NCBI GenBank assembly: GCA_934757865.1
Contig: CAKVLS010000010.1
Span: 1 to 44,874, forward strand
From: an uncultured Clostridia bacterium
GTDB lineage: Bacteria > Bacillota > Clostridia > Christensenellales > UBA1242
Length of the DNA stretch: 44,874 bases
Reading direction: 5' to 3'
In this document: piece by piece, positions 14,747 through 23,416 of the stretch
Numbering within the stretch: the first letter of the stretch is position 1
Layout of the letters: the number at the start of each line of letters is the position of its first letter
Program-made: the position numbers and the translations under genes
Notes under the pieces: generated by a model
What the model was told of the DNA's origin: nothing
Database searches by the model: none
The model's input: only the letters and a program-made list of their open reading frames with translations

Positions 14747-16189
14747 ATGGAAAATAAAAAAGCAAGAATGATGCCACATAATATAGAGGCAGAGCAAGCA
14801 GTACTTGGTTGTAATCTTATAGACAATGATATTGCTGTCAATGTTTTGTCTAAGCTAAAAGCTGAGGACTTTTATACTTCAGCACACCAAGCTATTTATG
14901 AGGCTATGCTAAATGTATTTAGCAAAAATAGCCCTATCGACTATGTAACAATAAGTGAAGAACTAGAAAAGAGTAGCGAACTTGATGCTGTTGGCGGTAT
15001 CGAGTACTTAGTTACTTTGACCAATGTTGTACCTAGTGCGGCTAACTACAACCACTATGTAGAGATTGTCAAAAAAGACTCACTTCTTCGTAAACTAATC
15101 AAAGCTAGCGAAGAGATTGTTCAAAAGTCATACGATAGCGGAGATGAAGATGTACTTAACTTTGCTGAGCAAACAATATTCAATATTGCTCAAAAAGAAG
15201 AGTCTTCTAGCCTTGTTCAAATAGCAGGACCAGTTGCTAATGTTATTGAAAAACTTGACGAGATAGCCCGTAACAAAGGCGAGATAAATGGTATACCTAC
15301 TGGATTTAAGTGCCTTGACAACTTAACTAACGGACTTCATCCAGGTGAGCTTATCATTATAGCCGCAAGACCCGGCGTTGGTAAGACAAGTTTTGCGATG
15401 AACATTATCAATCACGCAGCTGTAGAGTGTGGCAAAGTTTGTGCAGTATTTTCTCTAGAGATGCCTAATGAGCAGATTGCTCAAAGATCAATGTTTAGTA
15501 TTTCAGGCGTTGATATGTCAAAGGGCCTAAAAGGTAACCTAAACAAAGACGAGTACAAGGCTATTTGGGCGGCGGGCAAAAAACTAAGTGACGCAAAATT
15601 ATTTATAGACGATACTTCTTCTGTAACACCAGTTGAGATTATTGGCAAATGCAGAAGATTAAAGAGAGAGTTTGGTCTAGACCTTGTAATGATAGACTAC
15701 TTGCAACTAATGAACGGTATGGGAAAATATAAAGATTCTAGCCGTCAATTAGAGATTACCGAACTTACTCGTAACCTAAAAATTGCAGCCAAAGAGCTTG
15801 GCGTTCCTATTCTACTTTTGTCACAATTATCAAGAGCGTCAGAGGGCAGAAAGGACCACAAACCTATTCTTTCGGACCTAAGAGAGAGTGGATCTATCGA
15901 GCAAGATGCTGATATAGTTATGTTCCTTCACAATCCAGAGAAATACAACGATATAGTTGTTGCTCAAGAAGATATTGGTAATGTAGATTTGATTGTAGCA
16001 AAACACCGTAATGGTTCTACCGCTGAACTTAAACTTAAATGGATTGGCGAGAACACTACCTTCAAAGATGTTGACTACAAGCCAGAGAGAAATGAGCCTA
16101 GCAAAAAAGATATTCCACAAGAGAATGTGGACACTTCTAGCGAGCTAGCAGAGACTACAGACGATGCTGTAGATAGTATGTTTTTATAA
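14747..16189 (+). CDS. dnaB: Replicative DNA helicase DnaB
   Basis: A 480-residue hexameric helicase that unwinds DNA at the fork. The N-terminal DnaB domain starts with PHNIEAEQAVLG. The RecA-like C-terminal domain contains Walker A ARPGVGKTS (near 207-215), Walker B LVMIDYLQLM, the LSQLSRASEGR segment and the arginine finger near KHRNGSTAEL. A flexible acidic tail (SSELAETTDDAVDSMFL) is typical. AGGAGA precedes the start. The common partner rplI is not adjacent here. Confidence 0.97.
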   Translation: MENKKARMMPHNIEAEQAVLGCNLIDNDIAVNVLSKLKAEDFYTSAHQAIYEAMLNVFSKNSPIDYVTISEELEKSSELDAVGGIEYLVTLTNVVPSAANYNHYVEIVKKDSLLRKLIKASEEIVQKSYDSGDEDVLNFAEQTIFNIAQKEESSSLVQIAGPVANVIEKLDEIARNKGEINGIPTGFKCLDNLTNGLHPGELIIIAARPGVGKTSFAMNIINHAAVECGKVCAVFSLEMPNEQIAQRSMFSISGVDMSKGLKGNLNKDEYKAIWAAGKKLSDAKLFIDDTSSVTPVEIIGKCRRLKREFGLDLVMIDYLQLMNGMGKYKDSSRQLEITELTRNLKIAAKELGVPILLLSQLSRASEGRKDHKPILSDLRESGSIEQDADIVMFLHNPEKYNDIVVAQEDIGNVDLIVAKHRNGSTAELKLKWIGENTTFKDVDYKPERNEPSKKDIPQENVDTSSELAETTDDAVDSMFL

Positions 16190-16201
16190 AAGGCAAACAA
16201 A

Positions 16202-18043
16202 ATGAAAATCACAAGTAAAGAATTAAGAAATCAATGGATAAAATTTTATGAAGATAGAGGACACCTTAATATTGGTGCTGTATCTTTGATAGGTGATGGT
16301 AGCACAGGCGTTATGTTCAATGTAGCAGGTATGCAACCACTTATGCCATACCTACTTGGCGCTAAACACCCATCAGGAAAGACTAGACTTTGCAATGTGC
16401 AAGGCTGCGTAAGAACAGTAGATATAGACAGCGTAGGCGATGAGACCCACTTTACATTTTTCGAAATGATGGGTAACTGGAGCTTAGGCGACTATTTCAA
16501 AAAAGAAAAAACTAATTGGACTTTTGACCTTTTGACCAAAGTCTTTGGACTAGACAAGGACAAAATTTGCTGCACAGTTTTTGCTGGCGATGATTCAGCT
16601 CCTAGAGATGAAGAGACCGCAAACTTCCTAATTAACTTAGGCATTAAGCCTGAGAATATTTATTACCTAGGCAAAGGCGACAACTGGTGGGAGCTAGAGG
16701 GTACAGTTGGTACTCCTTGCGGACCAGATAACGAGTGGTTCTACCCAAGAGATGATCACAAATGTTGCGATACCTGTGATATTAACTGCAGTTGCGGTAG
16801 ATATGTAGAGATAGGCAACGATGTATATATGCAATATAAGAAGCTTGAAGGTGGCAAATATGAGCCTCTAAAAAACAAAAATGTAGATACAGGTTTTGGT
16901 TTTGAGAGAATGCTAATGTTCCTTAATGGCTATACTGACGGCTACAAAATTGACTTATTTACAGATGTTATAGCATATATGGAAAAGGTCGCTGGCGTAA
17001 AATATGGCGAGGACGAAAAGTTAACAAGAGCTATGAGAATAGTAGCTGACCATATTCGTACAGGCGTAATGCTTATGGGAGATAAAAATGGTATTTTACC
17101 ATCTAATACAGGCTCTGGGTATATTTTGAGAAGATTACTTCGTAGAGCTATTCGCCACTCAAAATCTCTAAATCTTACAGCTGAAGACCTACTTAATGTA
17201 GCATCAATATATATTGACAAAGTATATAACGAAGCATACCCACTACTTGTGGAGAAAAAAGACTACATTTTGAGCGAACTTCTAAAAGAAATTAACAAGT
17301 TTGAAGCAACGCTTTCTCAAGGTATCAAAGAGTTTGAAAAAGTTGTAAACTCTATTGAGAGAAAGAGAGAATTTATGCAAAAGCAAGACCCTAATGCTGT
17401 AGTTGAAAATGTTATTAACGGCAAGAGTGCTTTTAGACTATACGATACATTTGGTTTCCCTATCGAGATAACCAAAGAAATGGCAGCCGAAAGAGGCTTT
17501 ACAGTTGACGAAGAGGGATACAAAGAAGCTTTCAAACAACACCAAGAACTTGCTCGTACAGCTAGTGCTGGTACATTTAAGGGCGGACTTGCTAGCCATG
17601 GCAAAATGGAGACTTTGTATCACACAGCTACTCACTTGACTCTAGCTGGTCTTCGTAAAATGTTCGGTACTAACACCGTTCAAAAAGGCTCTAACATTAC
17701 AGCAGAGCGTATGAGATTTGACTTCAATCTAGATCACAAGATGACAGATGAAGAGATTAAAACTCTAGAAAATTTTGTAAACGATGCAATCAAGAGAGCA
17801 ATCCCTGTTGAGTGCAAAGAGATGACTTTTGGCGAGGCTAAAAAATCAGGTGCCTATGGTATATTCAATGCTAGCGATGATGACATGGTTAAAGTTTATG
17901 TTATAGGCGATGTAGATAACCAAATTTGCGGCGGGCCACACGCAAGCAACACAAAAGAACTTGGCTCTTACAAGATAACCAAAGAAGAGAGTTCAAGCTC
18001 AGGCGTTAGAAGAATTAAGGCTGTTATTTATCCTGCCGAATAA
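16202..18043 (+). CDS. alaS: Compact alanyl-tRNA synthetase (AlaRS-related)
   Basis: A 613-residue class II synthetase, well short of the usual 870 or so. The catalytic core is present: motif 2 region THFTFFEMMGNWSLGDYF, GTPCGPDNEWF, VDTGFGFERM and ADHIRTGVMLM. The editing domain keeps its zinc ligands HTATH (474-478) and CGGPH (576-580). Two parts are missing: the beta-barrel of about 95 residues that normally precedes the editing domain (the core runs from GTFKGG at 457-462 almost directly into HTATH), and the whole C-terminal C-Ala domain. A Cys-rich insert (CCDTCDINCSC, 188-198) lies where normal enzymes have an acidic loop. It matches the layout of short 'alanine-tRNA ligase-related' proteins. 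It may be the only AlaRS or a second copy. Confidence 0.85.
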   Translation: MKITSKELRNQWIKFYEDRGHLNIGAVSLIGDGSTGVMFNVAGMQPLMPYLLGAKHPSGKTRLCNVQGCVRTVDIDSVGDETHFTFFEMMGNWSLGDYFKKEKTNWTFDLLTKVFGLDKDKICCTVFAGDDSAPRDEETANFLINLGIKPENIYYLGKGDNWWELEGTVGTPCGPDNEWFYPRDDHKCCDTCDINCSCGRYVEIGNDVYMQYKKLEGGKYEPLKNKNVDTGFGFERMLMFLNGYTDGYKIDLFTDVIAYMEKVAGVKYGEDEKLTRAMRIVADHIRTGVMLMGDKNGILPSNTGSGYILRRLLRRAIRHSKSLNLTAEDLLNVASIYIDKVYNEAYPLLVEKKDYILSELLKEINKFEATLSQGIKEFEKVVNSIERKREFMQKQDPNAVVENVINGKSAFRLYDTFGFPIEITKEMAAERGFTVDEEGYKEAFKQHQELARTASAGTFKGGLASHGKMETLYHTATHLTLAGLRKMFGTNTVQKGSNITAERMRFDFNLDHKMTDEEIKTLENFVNDAIKRAIPVECKEMTFGEAKKSGAYGIFNASDDDMVKVYVIGDVDNQICGGPHASNTKELGSYKITKEESSSSGVRRIKAVIYPAE

Positions 18044-18051
18044 CCCAAAAG

Positions 18052-18080
18052 TTGACAATAGACAAATAATCTATTATAAT
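18052..18080 (+). promoter_or_regulatory. Consensus promoter of the beta-repeat surface protein
   Basis: TTGACA (18052-18057), 17-nt spacer, TATAAT (18075-18080): a perfect vegetative promoter located right after alaS, giving a 5' leader of about 60 nt. Confidence 0.75.
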
Positions 18081-18145
18081 GTATGTAAGATACAATGTAA
18101 AAGATAAACAAAAATGCTAGATTAAGTATCTAAAAGGAGAAACTA

Positions 18146-19753
18146 ATGAAGGTATTTAAGTCAATAATGCTATATCTTTTGATATTGCTAGGATTAGCGA
18201 CTGCGGCAGTGCTTATATGTTGCGTCATTATGATCTGTTCTCCAAATACTTCAATATTTGGTTACAAGTACATTTCATACAAAAATGTCCTAGAAGAGAA
18301 TGTTTCGTTAACCTCGGGAGATTATGCTGGCATTAACGCAGTTTCTATTACATCTAATCGTATGGACATCAAGATTTTACCTAATGTAGAGTCAAACGAA
18401 AATATCAAAATTGTTTACTCACAAGGTATGTCAGGATTCGTAAAGAAAGACGCTGTTGATCTTCAAGTAAAATTGAGCAGGAATGATTCTCAAGAATTTG
18501 AGAGCGGAGATAGCAGTTTTAGCGGAATCACTTACAAAGCTCTTTGTATTGATGTTGCTGAGCCAGACGGAATTATATTCCTATCTGACTGTTATATCAA
18601 AATTTATTTACCAGCAAAAACATATGCAGTAGTTAATGCATATACAAAAAATGGCGGAATAGACTATTCTTCAAAGAATGAAAAAACAACTATCAATGTA
18701 AGCAACTTATATCTAATGAGCACTTCAAGAGATGTAAGTAAAAAAGCAGTTACAGTTTATAAACCAAGTTCTTCTAGATACTATTTAAGAACTGGCGTTG
18801 GAAATTGCTTCTTTAACAATGAGGGTGAAGATTTTAATGGTAACATCATCTTTGAGACCAGTGGTGGTAAATTGGTTGCAAAGAATGGTGCAATCAAAGG
18901 TTCATTAACCGTAAGAACTAGCACAGATGTTAATGGTGCAACTCTTGATATTACTAAGCTATATGGCAATCTAACATTTGTAGCAAGAAGTGGTAACATC
19001 AGTATCGCTAGCATCGAAAAAGGTTCTAACTCAGCTTATCCAGTAGTTGATATTCAATCAAAATATTGCAGTGCAAAGATAGATAAACTATACGGAACAA
19101 TCACAACTCAAGGTTATGAGGGTGGAGATGTAGATAACATTGATATAACAATCAATGACTTGATTCATCAAGGTTCTTCTGGCATAGATATCGATAGCGG
19201 TAAAGGCAATATCGTAATTAACAAACTTTTTGGAGATGCTAACCTAGTATCAAGTACTGGTAACATCACCGTAAAGAACGCAAACCCACAAGAACTATAT
19301 GTAGATACACACAACGGATATATTACATTAGCTTTTGTAGATGCAGAGCTAAGACTATCAAAACTAGATATTCATGTATCAAAGAGAAGTAACATGAACC
19401 TATCTAACCTAAAAGGTACTGTTAACATTACAGTAGATAGCGGCGAGAGCAGAAATATCAATATGACTTTCCACAACAAAGTTACTGATAATAGCGAAAT
19501 AGCTACTGTTAATGTAATAAGCAATGGCGACAATATCAATATCAATGATATTGGTAGCGGTATGTTTGCAGTATATACAGATGGAGATATATCTTGCGAT
19601 GTTGCGCAAAATATGATTATAAGAGAAGGCGATGCTGACTATGACAGACAATACAATATGTCATCTCAAAAGAGATTTAACTATACAACTCCAGCAACTA
19701 ACCACTCTAAGATATATGTACATAACAATAACCATGTTAATGTTAACCAATAG
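18146..19753 (+). CDS. Membrane-anchored DUF4097-like beta-repeat protein
   Basis: A 535-residue protein. Residues 5-32 form a single membrane helix; the rest is a long run of short beta strands rich in Asn, Ser, Thr, Gly and Asp. Phrases such as NGGIDYSS, SGNISIAS, TGNITVKN, NGYITLAF and DGDISCDV recur. These 'G-x-I' rungs are typical of the DUF4097/putative adhesin beta-helix family, whose function is unsettled. The start follows AAAGGAGA. A perfect promoter lies upstream and a strong terminator downstream, so it is transcribed alone and perhaps abundantly. It is likely exposed at the cell surface. Confidence 0.7.
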   Translation: MKVFKSIMLYLLILLGLATAAVLICCVIMICSPNTSIFGYKYISYKNVLEENVSLTSGDYAGINAVSITSNRMDIKILPNVESNENIKIVYSQGMSGFVKKDAVDLQVKLSRNDSQEFESGDSSFSGITYKALCIDVAEPDGIIFLSDCYIKIYLPAKTYAVVNAYTKNGGIDYSSKNEKTTINVSNLYLMSTSRDVSKKAVTVYKPSSSRYYLRTGVGNCFFNNEGEDFNGNIIFETSGGKLVAKNGAIKGSLTVRTSTDVNGATLDITKLYGNLTFVARSGNISIASIEKGSNSAYPVVDIQSKYCSAKIDKLYGTITTQGYEGGDVDNIDITINDLIHQGSSGIDIDSGKGNIVINKLFGDANLVSSTGNITVKNANPQELYVDTHNGYITLAFVDAELRLSKLDIHVSKRSNMNLSNLKGTVNITVDSGESRNINMTFHNKVTDNSEIATVNVISNGDNININDIGSGMFAVYTDGDISCDVAQNMIIREGDADYDRQYNMSSQKRFNYTTPATNHSKIYVHNNNHVNVNQ

Positions 19754-19767
19754 CATCAATAGATAAA

Positions 19768-19802
19768 TAAAAAAAGAACTACAATTTTGTAGTTCTTTTT
19801 TT
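19768..19802. terminator. Bidirectional terminator
   Basis: AAAAAGAACTACAA (19771-19784) faces its complement (19787-19800), with flanking A and T runs. It ends the surface-protein gene (+) and probably leuS (-) as well. Confidence 0.88.
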
Positions 19803-19867
19803 GTACTTATTTAATTTGTTTTACTATTATAATAAATCTTAAAAGTAATAATGAATTATTATAATAA

Positions 19868-22276
19868 CTACTTAATAATAAAGTTAATAATCTTGTTAGG
19901 AACAAATATAGTCTTAACTATTTCGTGACCTTTTAGGCACTCGTCAATTTTTTCGTTAGTCTTAGCAAGAGCAAGTGCTAAGTCTTCTTTTGTGTTCTCT
20001 TCCATATTGATTATAGCTCTAACTTTACCATTTACTTGTACAGGAATGTTAAGTACTTTAATACCTTTTGACTCTAAGGTCTTAGGCCAGCTTGACTTGC
20101 ATAGCATAGTCTTGTTACCAATGCGTTCATTTAGCTCTTCGCTAAAGTGTGGAGCAAATGGGTAAAGTAAAGTAAGTAGAGTAGTTAGCTCTGTTTTGCT
20201 GATATATTTGTCATTGTATATCTTGTTAACAAAAGTCATAAGACAAGCTATAGCTGTGTTGTATTTTAGGGTGTCAATGTCTTCTGTTACTTTGCTTATT
20301 ATATCATTGATGCTGTCAATGTGCTCTGGGTGAACTCCATCAAAATCATCAAGCATATCAGTAAGTCTTTCTATTCTGTCAAGAAATCTCTTGCAGCCGC
20401 TGATATTTTGGTTAGACCATGGAGCTGCCGCCTCGTAGTCGCTCATAAATAGTATGTATAGTCTTAATACATCTGCGCCGTACTCAGCTACTGTTTCCAT
20501 TGGGTCAACAGCAGTGCCGGCAGACTTGCTCATCTTTTCGCCATTTTCGGCAAGAACTAAGCCTTGAGCTGTTCTTTTCTTAAATGGCTCTTCACAAGGA
20601 ATAACTCCTATATCGTACAAGAACATATTCCAGAATCTAGCATAGATAAGGTGTCTAGTTACATGCTCCATACCGCCGTTGTACCAGTCAATGTTTTGCC
20701 AATACTCAGCTTTTTTGCGGTCAACTAATGCTTCGCTGTTGTGTGGATCCATATATCTTAGATAATACCAACTAGAACCTGCCCATTGTGGCATTGTGTC
20801 AGTCTCTCTCTTAGCAGGTCCTCCGCAAATAGGGCATTTGCAGTTTACCCAATCATGAATTTCTGCAAGTGGTGACTCGCCATTTTTTGAAGGCTTAAAG
20901 TTTTTAACTTCAGGCAATCTTACTGGCAATTCTTCTTCTGGTACTGGTACTATGCCGTGTTTCTCGCAGTATACAATAGGGAAAGGCTCGCCCCAATATC
21001 TTTGACGGTTGAACGCCCAATCTTTCATTTGGTAGTTAGTTTGAGCTTTACCTATTCCGTTTTTGGTTAGGTACTCAATCATTTTTGCTTTGGCATCTTT
21101 TACACTTAGACCATTTAGGAAGTCAGAGTTGATAAGTTTGCCATTTGATATGTCTGTATAAGCTTCTTTTTGAGTATCGCCACCCTCAATAACTGGGATG
21201 ATATTTATATTAAACTTTTTAGCAAAGTCCCAATCTCTTGTGTCGTGAGCAGGAACAGCCATGATAGCGCCTGTGCCATAACCCATCATTACATAATCAG
21301 ATATGAAGATAGGAACTTTTTTGCCAGTAAGTGGGTGAATAGCATATAGTCCATCAAGCAAAACGCCAGTTTTGTCTTTGTTAACTTGAACTCTATCAAA
21401 CTCACTCTTTTTCTTAGCTAGTTCTTGATATTTGACTACATCAGCATAGTTTTTGATACTATTGCTGTATTTTTCTAGTATTGGATGCTCAGGGGCAACG
21501 ACCATAAATGTTACGCCAAACAATGTATCTGCACGAGTTGTATAGATGGTTAGAGTATCTTGCTTGCCGTCAGCGGTTTCAGTCTTGAAGTTAATCTCAG
21601 CACCTGTTGATTTTCCTATCCAGTTGCGTTGTTCTTCTTTTATTCTGCTAGGGCAGTCTAGTTTATCAAGGCCCTCAAGTAGTCTGTCTGCGTATTCTCT
21701 AATCTTCAAGAACCAAACTTCTTTTTCTTTTTGGACAACTTCAGTTTTGCATCTGTCGCAAACTCCGCCTTGGCTCTCTTCATTAGAAAGTATGCAATCA
21801 CACTTAGGGCAGTAGTTAACAAGTGATTTGCTCTTGTATGCTAAGCCTTTTTTGAAAAGTTGTAAGAAAATCCATTGAGTCCATTTGTAATAGTCATCTC
21901 TTGTGGTATCTATCTCTCTATCCCAGTCAAAAGAAAAGCCCATTCTTTTCATTTGTCTTTTCATATTAGCGATGTTGTCATCGGTCGCTTTTCTTGGTGG
22001 AATATTATATTTGATAGCAAAGTTTTCGGTAGGAAGACCAAAAGCGTCAAATCCCATAGGGAATAGTACATTGTAGCCTTCTAGTCTTTTTTTACGGCTG
22101 ACAACCTCTAGAGCTGAGTATGCCTTGATATGACCCATATGTAGGCCAACGCCTGATGGGTAAGGGAACTCAACTAGAGTGTAATATTTAGGCTTACTAT
22201 CGAAGTCTTTTGCCTTAAAAACGCCCTCTTTCTCCCATATTTTTTGCCATTTTTCTTCTATTTTATTAAAATCCAT
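19868..22276 (-). CDS. leuS: Leucyl-tRNA synthetase
   Basis: An 802-residue class Ia synthetase that charges tRNA-Leu. HIGH is read as HMGH in YPSGVGLHMGHIKAYS, and KMSKS is exact in GEKMSKSAGT. A zinc-binding knot with Cys pairs (YCPKCDCIL, VCDRCK) lies near 155-180. The CP1 editing domain carries the TTRADTLFG motif, and the C-terminal anticodon-binding region is complete. It starts after GAGGAGAG. Upstream are a TTGACA-17-TATTAT promoter and a 13-codon leader ORF containing adjacent Leu codons. No T-box sequence is visible. Confidence 0.97.
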   Translation of the reverse strand: MDFNKIEEKWQKIWEKEGVFKAKDFDSKPKYYTLVEFPYPSGVGLHMGHIKAYSALEVVSRKKRLEGYNVLFPMGFDAFGLPTENFAIKYNIPPRKATDDNIANMKRQMKRMGFSFDWDREIDTTRDDYYKWTQWIFLQLFKKGLAYKSKSLVNYCPKCDCILSNEESQGGVCDRCKTEVVQKEKEVWFLKIREYADRLLEGLDKLDCPSRIKEEQRNWIGKSTGAEINFKTETADGKQDTLTIYTTRADTLFGVTFMVVAPEHPILEKYSNSIKNYADVVKYQELAKKKSEFDRVQVNKDKTGVLLDGLYAIHPLTGKKVPIFISDYVMMGYGTGAIMAVPAHDTRDWDFAKKFNINIIPVIEGGDTQKEAYTDISNGKLINSDFLNGLSVKDAKAKMIEYLTKNGIGKAQTNYQMKDWAFNRQRYWGEPFPIVYCEKHGIVPVPEEELPVRLPEVKNFKPSKNGESPLAEIHDWVNCKCPICGGPAKRETDTMPQWAGSSWYYLRYMDPHNSEALVDRKKAEYWQNIDWYNGGMEHVTRHLIYARFWNMFLYDIGVIPCEEPFKKRTAQGLVLAENGEKMSKSAGTAVDPMETVAEYGADVLRLYILFMSDYEAAAPWSNQNISGCKRFLDRIERLTDMLDDFDGVHPEHIDSINDIISKVTEDIDTLKYNTAIACLMTFVNKIYNDKYISKTELTTLLTLLYPFAPHFSEELNERIGNKTMLCKSSWPKTLESKGIKVLNIPVQVNGKVRAIINMEENTKEDLALALAKTNEKIDECLKGHEIVKTIFVPNKIINFIIK

Positions 22277-22306
22277 TTTTCTCTCTCCTCAAAAATTAAA
22301 TATGTG

Positions 22307-22348
22307 TTACATGATAGGACAGAGCAAATGTATCACTCTATAAAACAT
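22307..22348 (-). CDS. Putative leader peptide of leuS (13 residues)
   Basis: The short ORF reads MFYRVIHLLCPIM then TAA. An ideal AGGAGA (22360-22355) lies 6 nt before its ATG, and the predicted transcription start (near 22363) is just upstream. Two Leu codons stand side by side (TTG CTC), and CTC is seldom used in this window. The stop is 30 nt before the leuS ATG. I see no terminator between leader and leuS, so any control would act through translation or RNA folding rather than classic attenuation. Inference only. Confidence 0.45.
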   Translation of the reverse strand: MFYRVIHLLCPIM

Positions 22349-22369
22349 TTTTTATCTCCTAATGCAAAT

Positions 22370-22398
22370 ATAATACAACTTTACGCCGAGTGTGTCAA
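22370..22398 (-). promoter_or_regulatory. Promoter of leuS
   Basis: On the minus strand: TTGACA (22398-22393), 17-nt spacer, TATTAT (22375-22370). Confidence 0.75.
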
Positions 22399-22438
22399 CC
22401 TGAGCGGTAAAAATTGCGTGTAACTTTACTTTTTTACT

Positions 22439-22468
22439 TTGACGGAACTAAAAACAATTTGGTATAAT
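22439..22468 (+). promoter_or_regulatory. Promoter of the ROK kinase gene
   Basis: TTGACG (22439-22444), 18-nt spacer, TATAAT (22463-22468). It overlaps what would otherwise be an N-terminal extension of the ORF, so the gene starts at 22490. Confidence 0.65.
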
Positions 22469-22489
22469 AAACTATGTAGGGAGGACAAA

Positions 22490-23374
22490 ATGTATAGTAT
22501 AGGTATAGACATTGGCGGAACTTATGTAAAATGTGGCATTATAAAGAACGGGAAACTTGTAGCCCGTGACAAAATTCCTACCGAAAAAGAAAATAACGAA
22601 AAGAAAATTATTCTTGGTATAGAGGGGCTTATTGATAGTTTACTTAGCGCTCTAAAAGCCGGAAAAGAAGATATAGATAATATAGGTATAGGTATGGCTG
22701 GCAGCGCAAAAAATGGCGTATGTGTATTTATGCCTAATGCTAGCTGGAGAAATATTCACCTTGCTAAACTCCTAAAAGCTAAATATAATTGTCAGACCCA
22801 TGTTGTCAACGACCTAAAAGCCGCAACTTTGGGCGAGCTTCATTTTGGCATGGGCAAAAAGTATGACGATTTTGTATTTGTTGGCTTAGGCACTGGACTT
22901 AATTGTGGCGTTGTCAAAGACGGCAAATATATAATTGACGGACTAGAGTTTGGGCACACTATTGTAGATATGGGCGGAGTACCTTGTGGATGCGGTAAAA
23001 ATGGCTGCCTTGAAACTATGGTATCAACAAAGAGTTTACTTGCCTATGCAAAAAAATATGATATCAACGCCCCAACTACTGTAAAAGAATTGTTTGAAAA
23101 AGCTAAAACTGACAAAAACTGCGACAAAGCTATAAAAGATTATTTGCACGCACTAAATATAGGACTTGTTAATATTTGTAATAGTTATAGACCTAAGGTT
23201 ATTGTCCTTGGCGGCGGAATAGGTGAGGGACTTAGGGAAAAATACATTGCCCTTATCAACAAGAATCTAAAAGCCAGCGGTTATGGTTACCCAGGTAGCA
23301 TAGAGACAAAAGTTGTCTGCTCAAAAGTAGGTAACAACTGTGGCATACTAGGTAGCAGCACCCTAAGAGATTAA
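22490..23374 (+). CDS. ROK family sugar kinase (glucokinase-like)
   Basis: A 294-residue protein of the ROK family, which phosphorylates glucose, N-acetylmannosamine or related sugars. The ATP phosphate-binding motif IDIGGTYVKCG opens the protein. NDLKAATLGE holds the likely catalytic Asp, and the zinc motif CGCGKNGCLE is complete with three Cys after a His-containing segment (GHTIVDMGGVPC). VIVLGGGIGEG is the adenosine motif. ATG 22490 follows GGGAGGA. The residues upstream in frame would lie inside the promoter. It is divergent from leuS. Because catalytic residues and zinc ligands are intact it should be a kinase rather than a repressor, and it lacks an N-terminal DNA-binding domain. Confidence 0.9.
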   Translation: MYSIGIDIGGTYVKCGIIKNGKLVARDKIPTEKENNEKKIILGIEGLIDSLLSALKAGKEDIDNIGIGMAGSAKNGVCVFMPNASWRNIHLAKLLKAKYNCQTHVVNDLKAATLGELHFGMGKKYDDFVFVGLGTGLNCGVVKDGKYIIDGLEFGHTIVDMGGVPCGCGKNGCLETMVSTKSLLAYAKKYDINAPTTVKELFEKAKTDKNCDKAIKDYLHALNIGLVNICNSYRPKVIVLGGGIGEGLREKYIALINKNLKASGYGYPGSIETKVVCSKVGNNCGILGSSTLRD

Positions 23375-23416
23375 ACGCTGGTTATTATTGATAGAATAAA
23401 AACTTATCGTATAATC

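Noticed and set aside
22277..22400. T-box riboswitch before leuS
   Set aside because: The leader is only about 90 nt long and the conserved T-box sequence is not present on the minus strand.
22439..22489. N-terminal extension of the ROK kinase from TTG 22439
   Set aside because: The stretch contains the -35 and -10 of its promoter and the ribosome binding site, so it cannot be translated from that mRNA.
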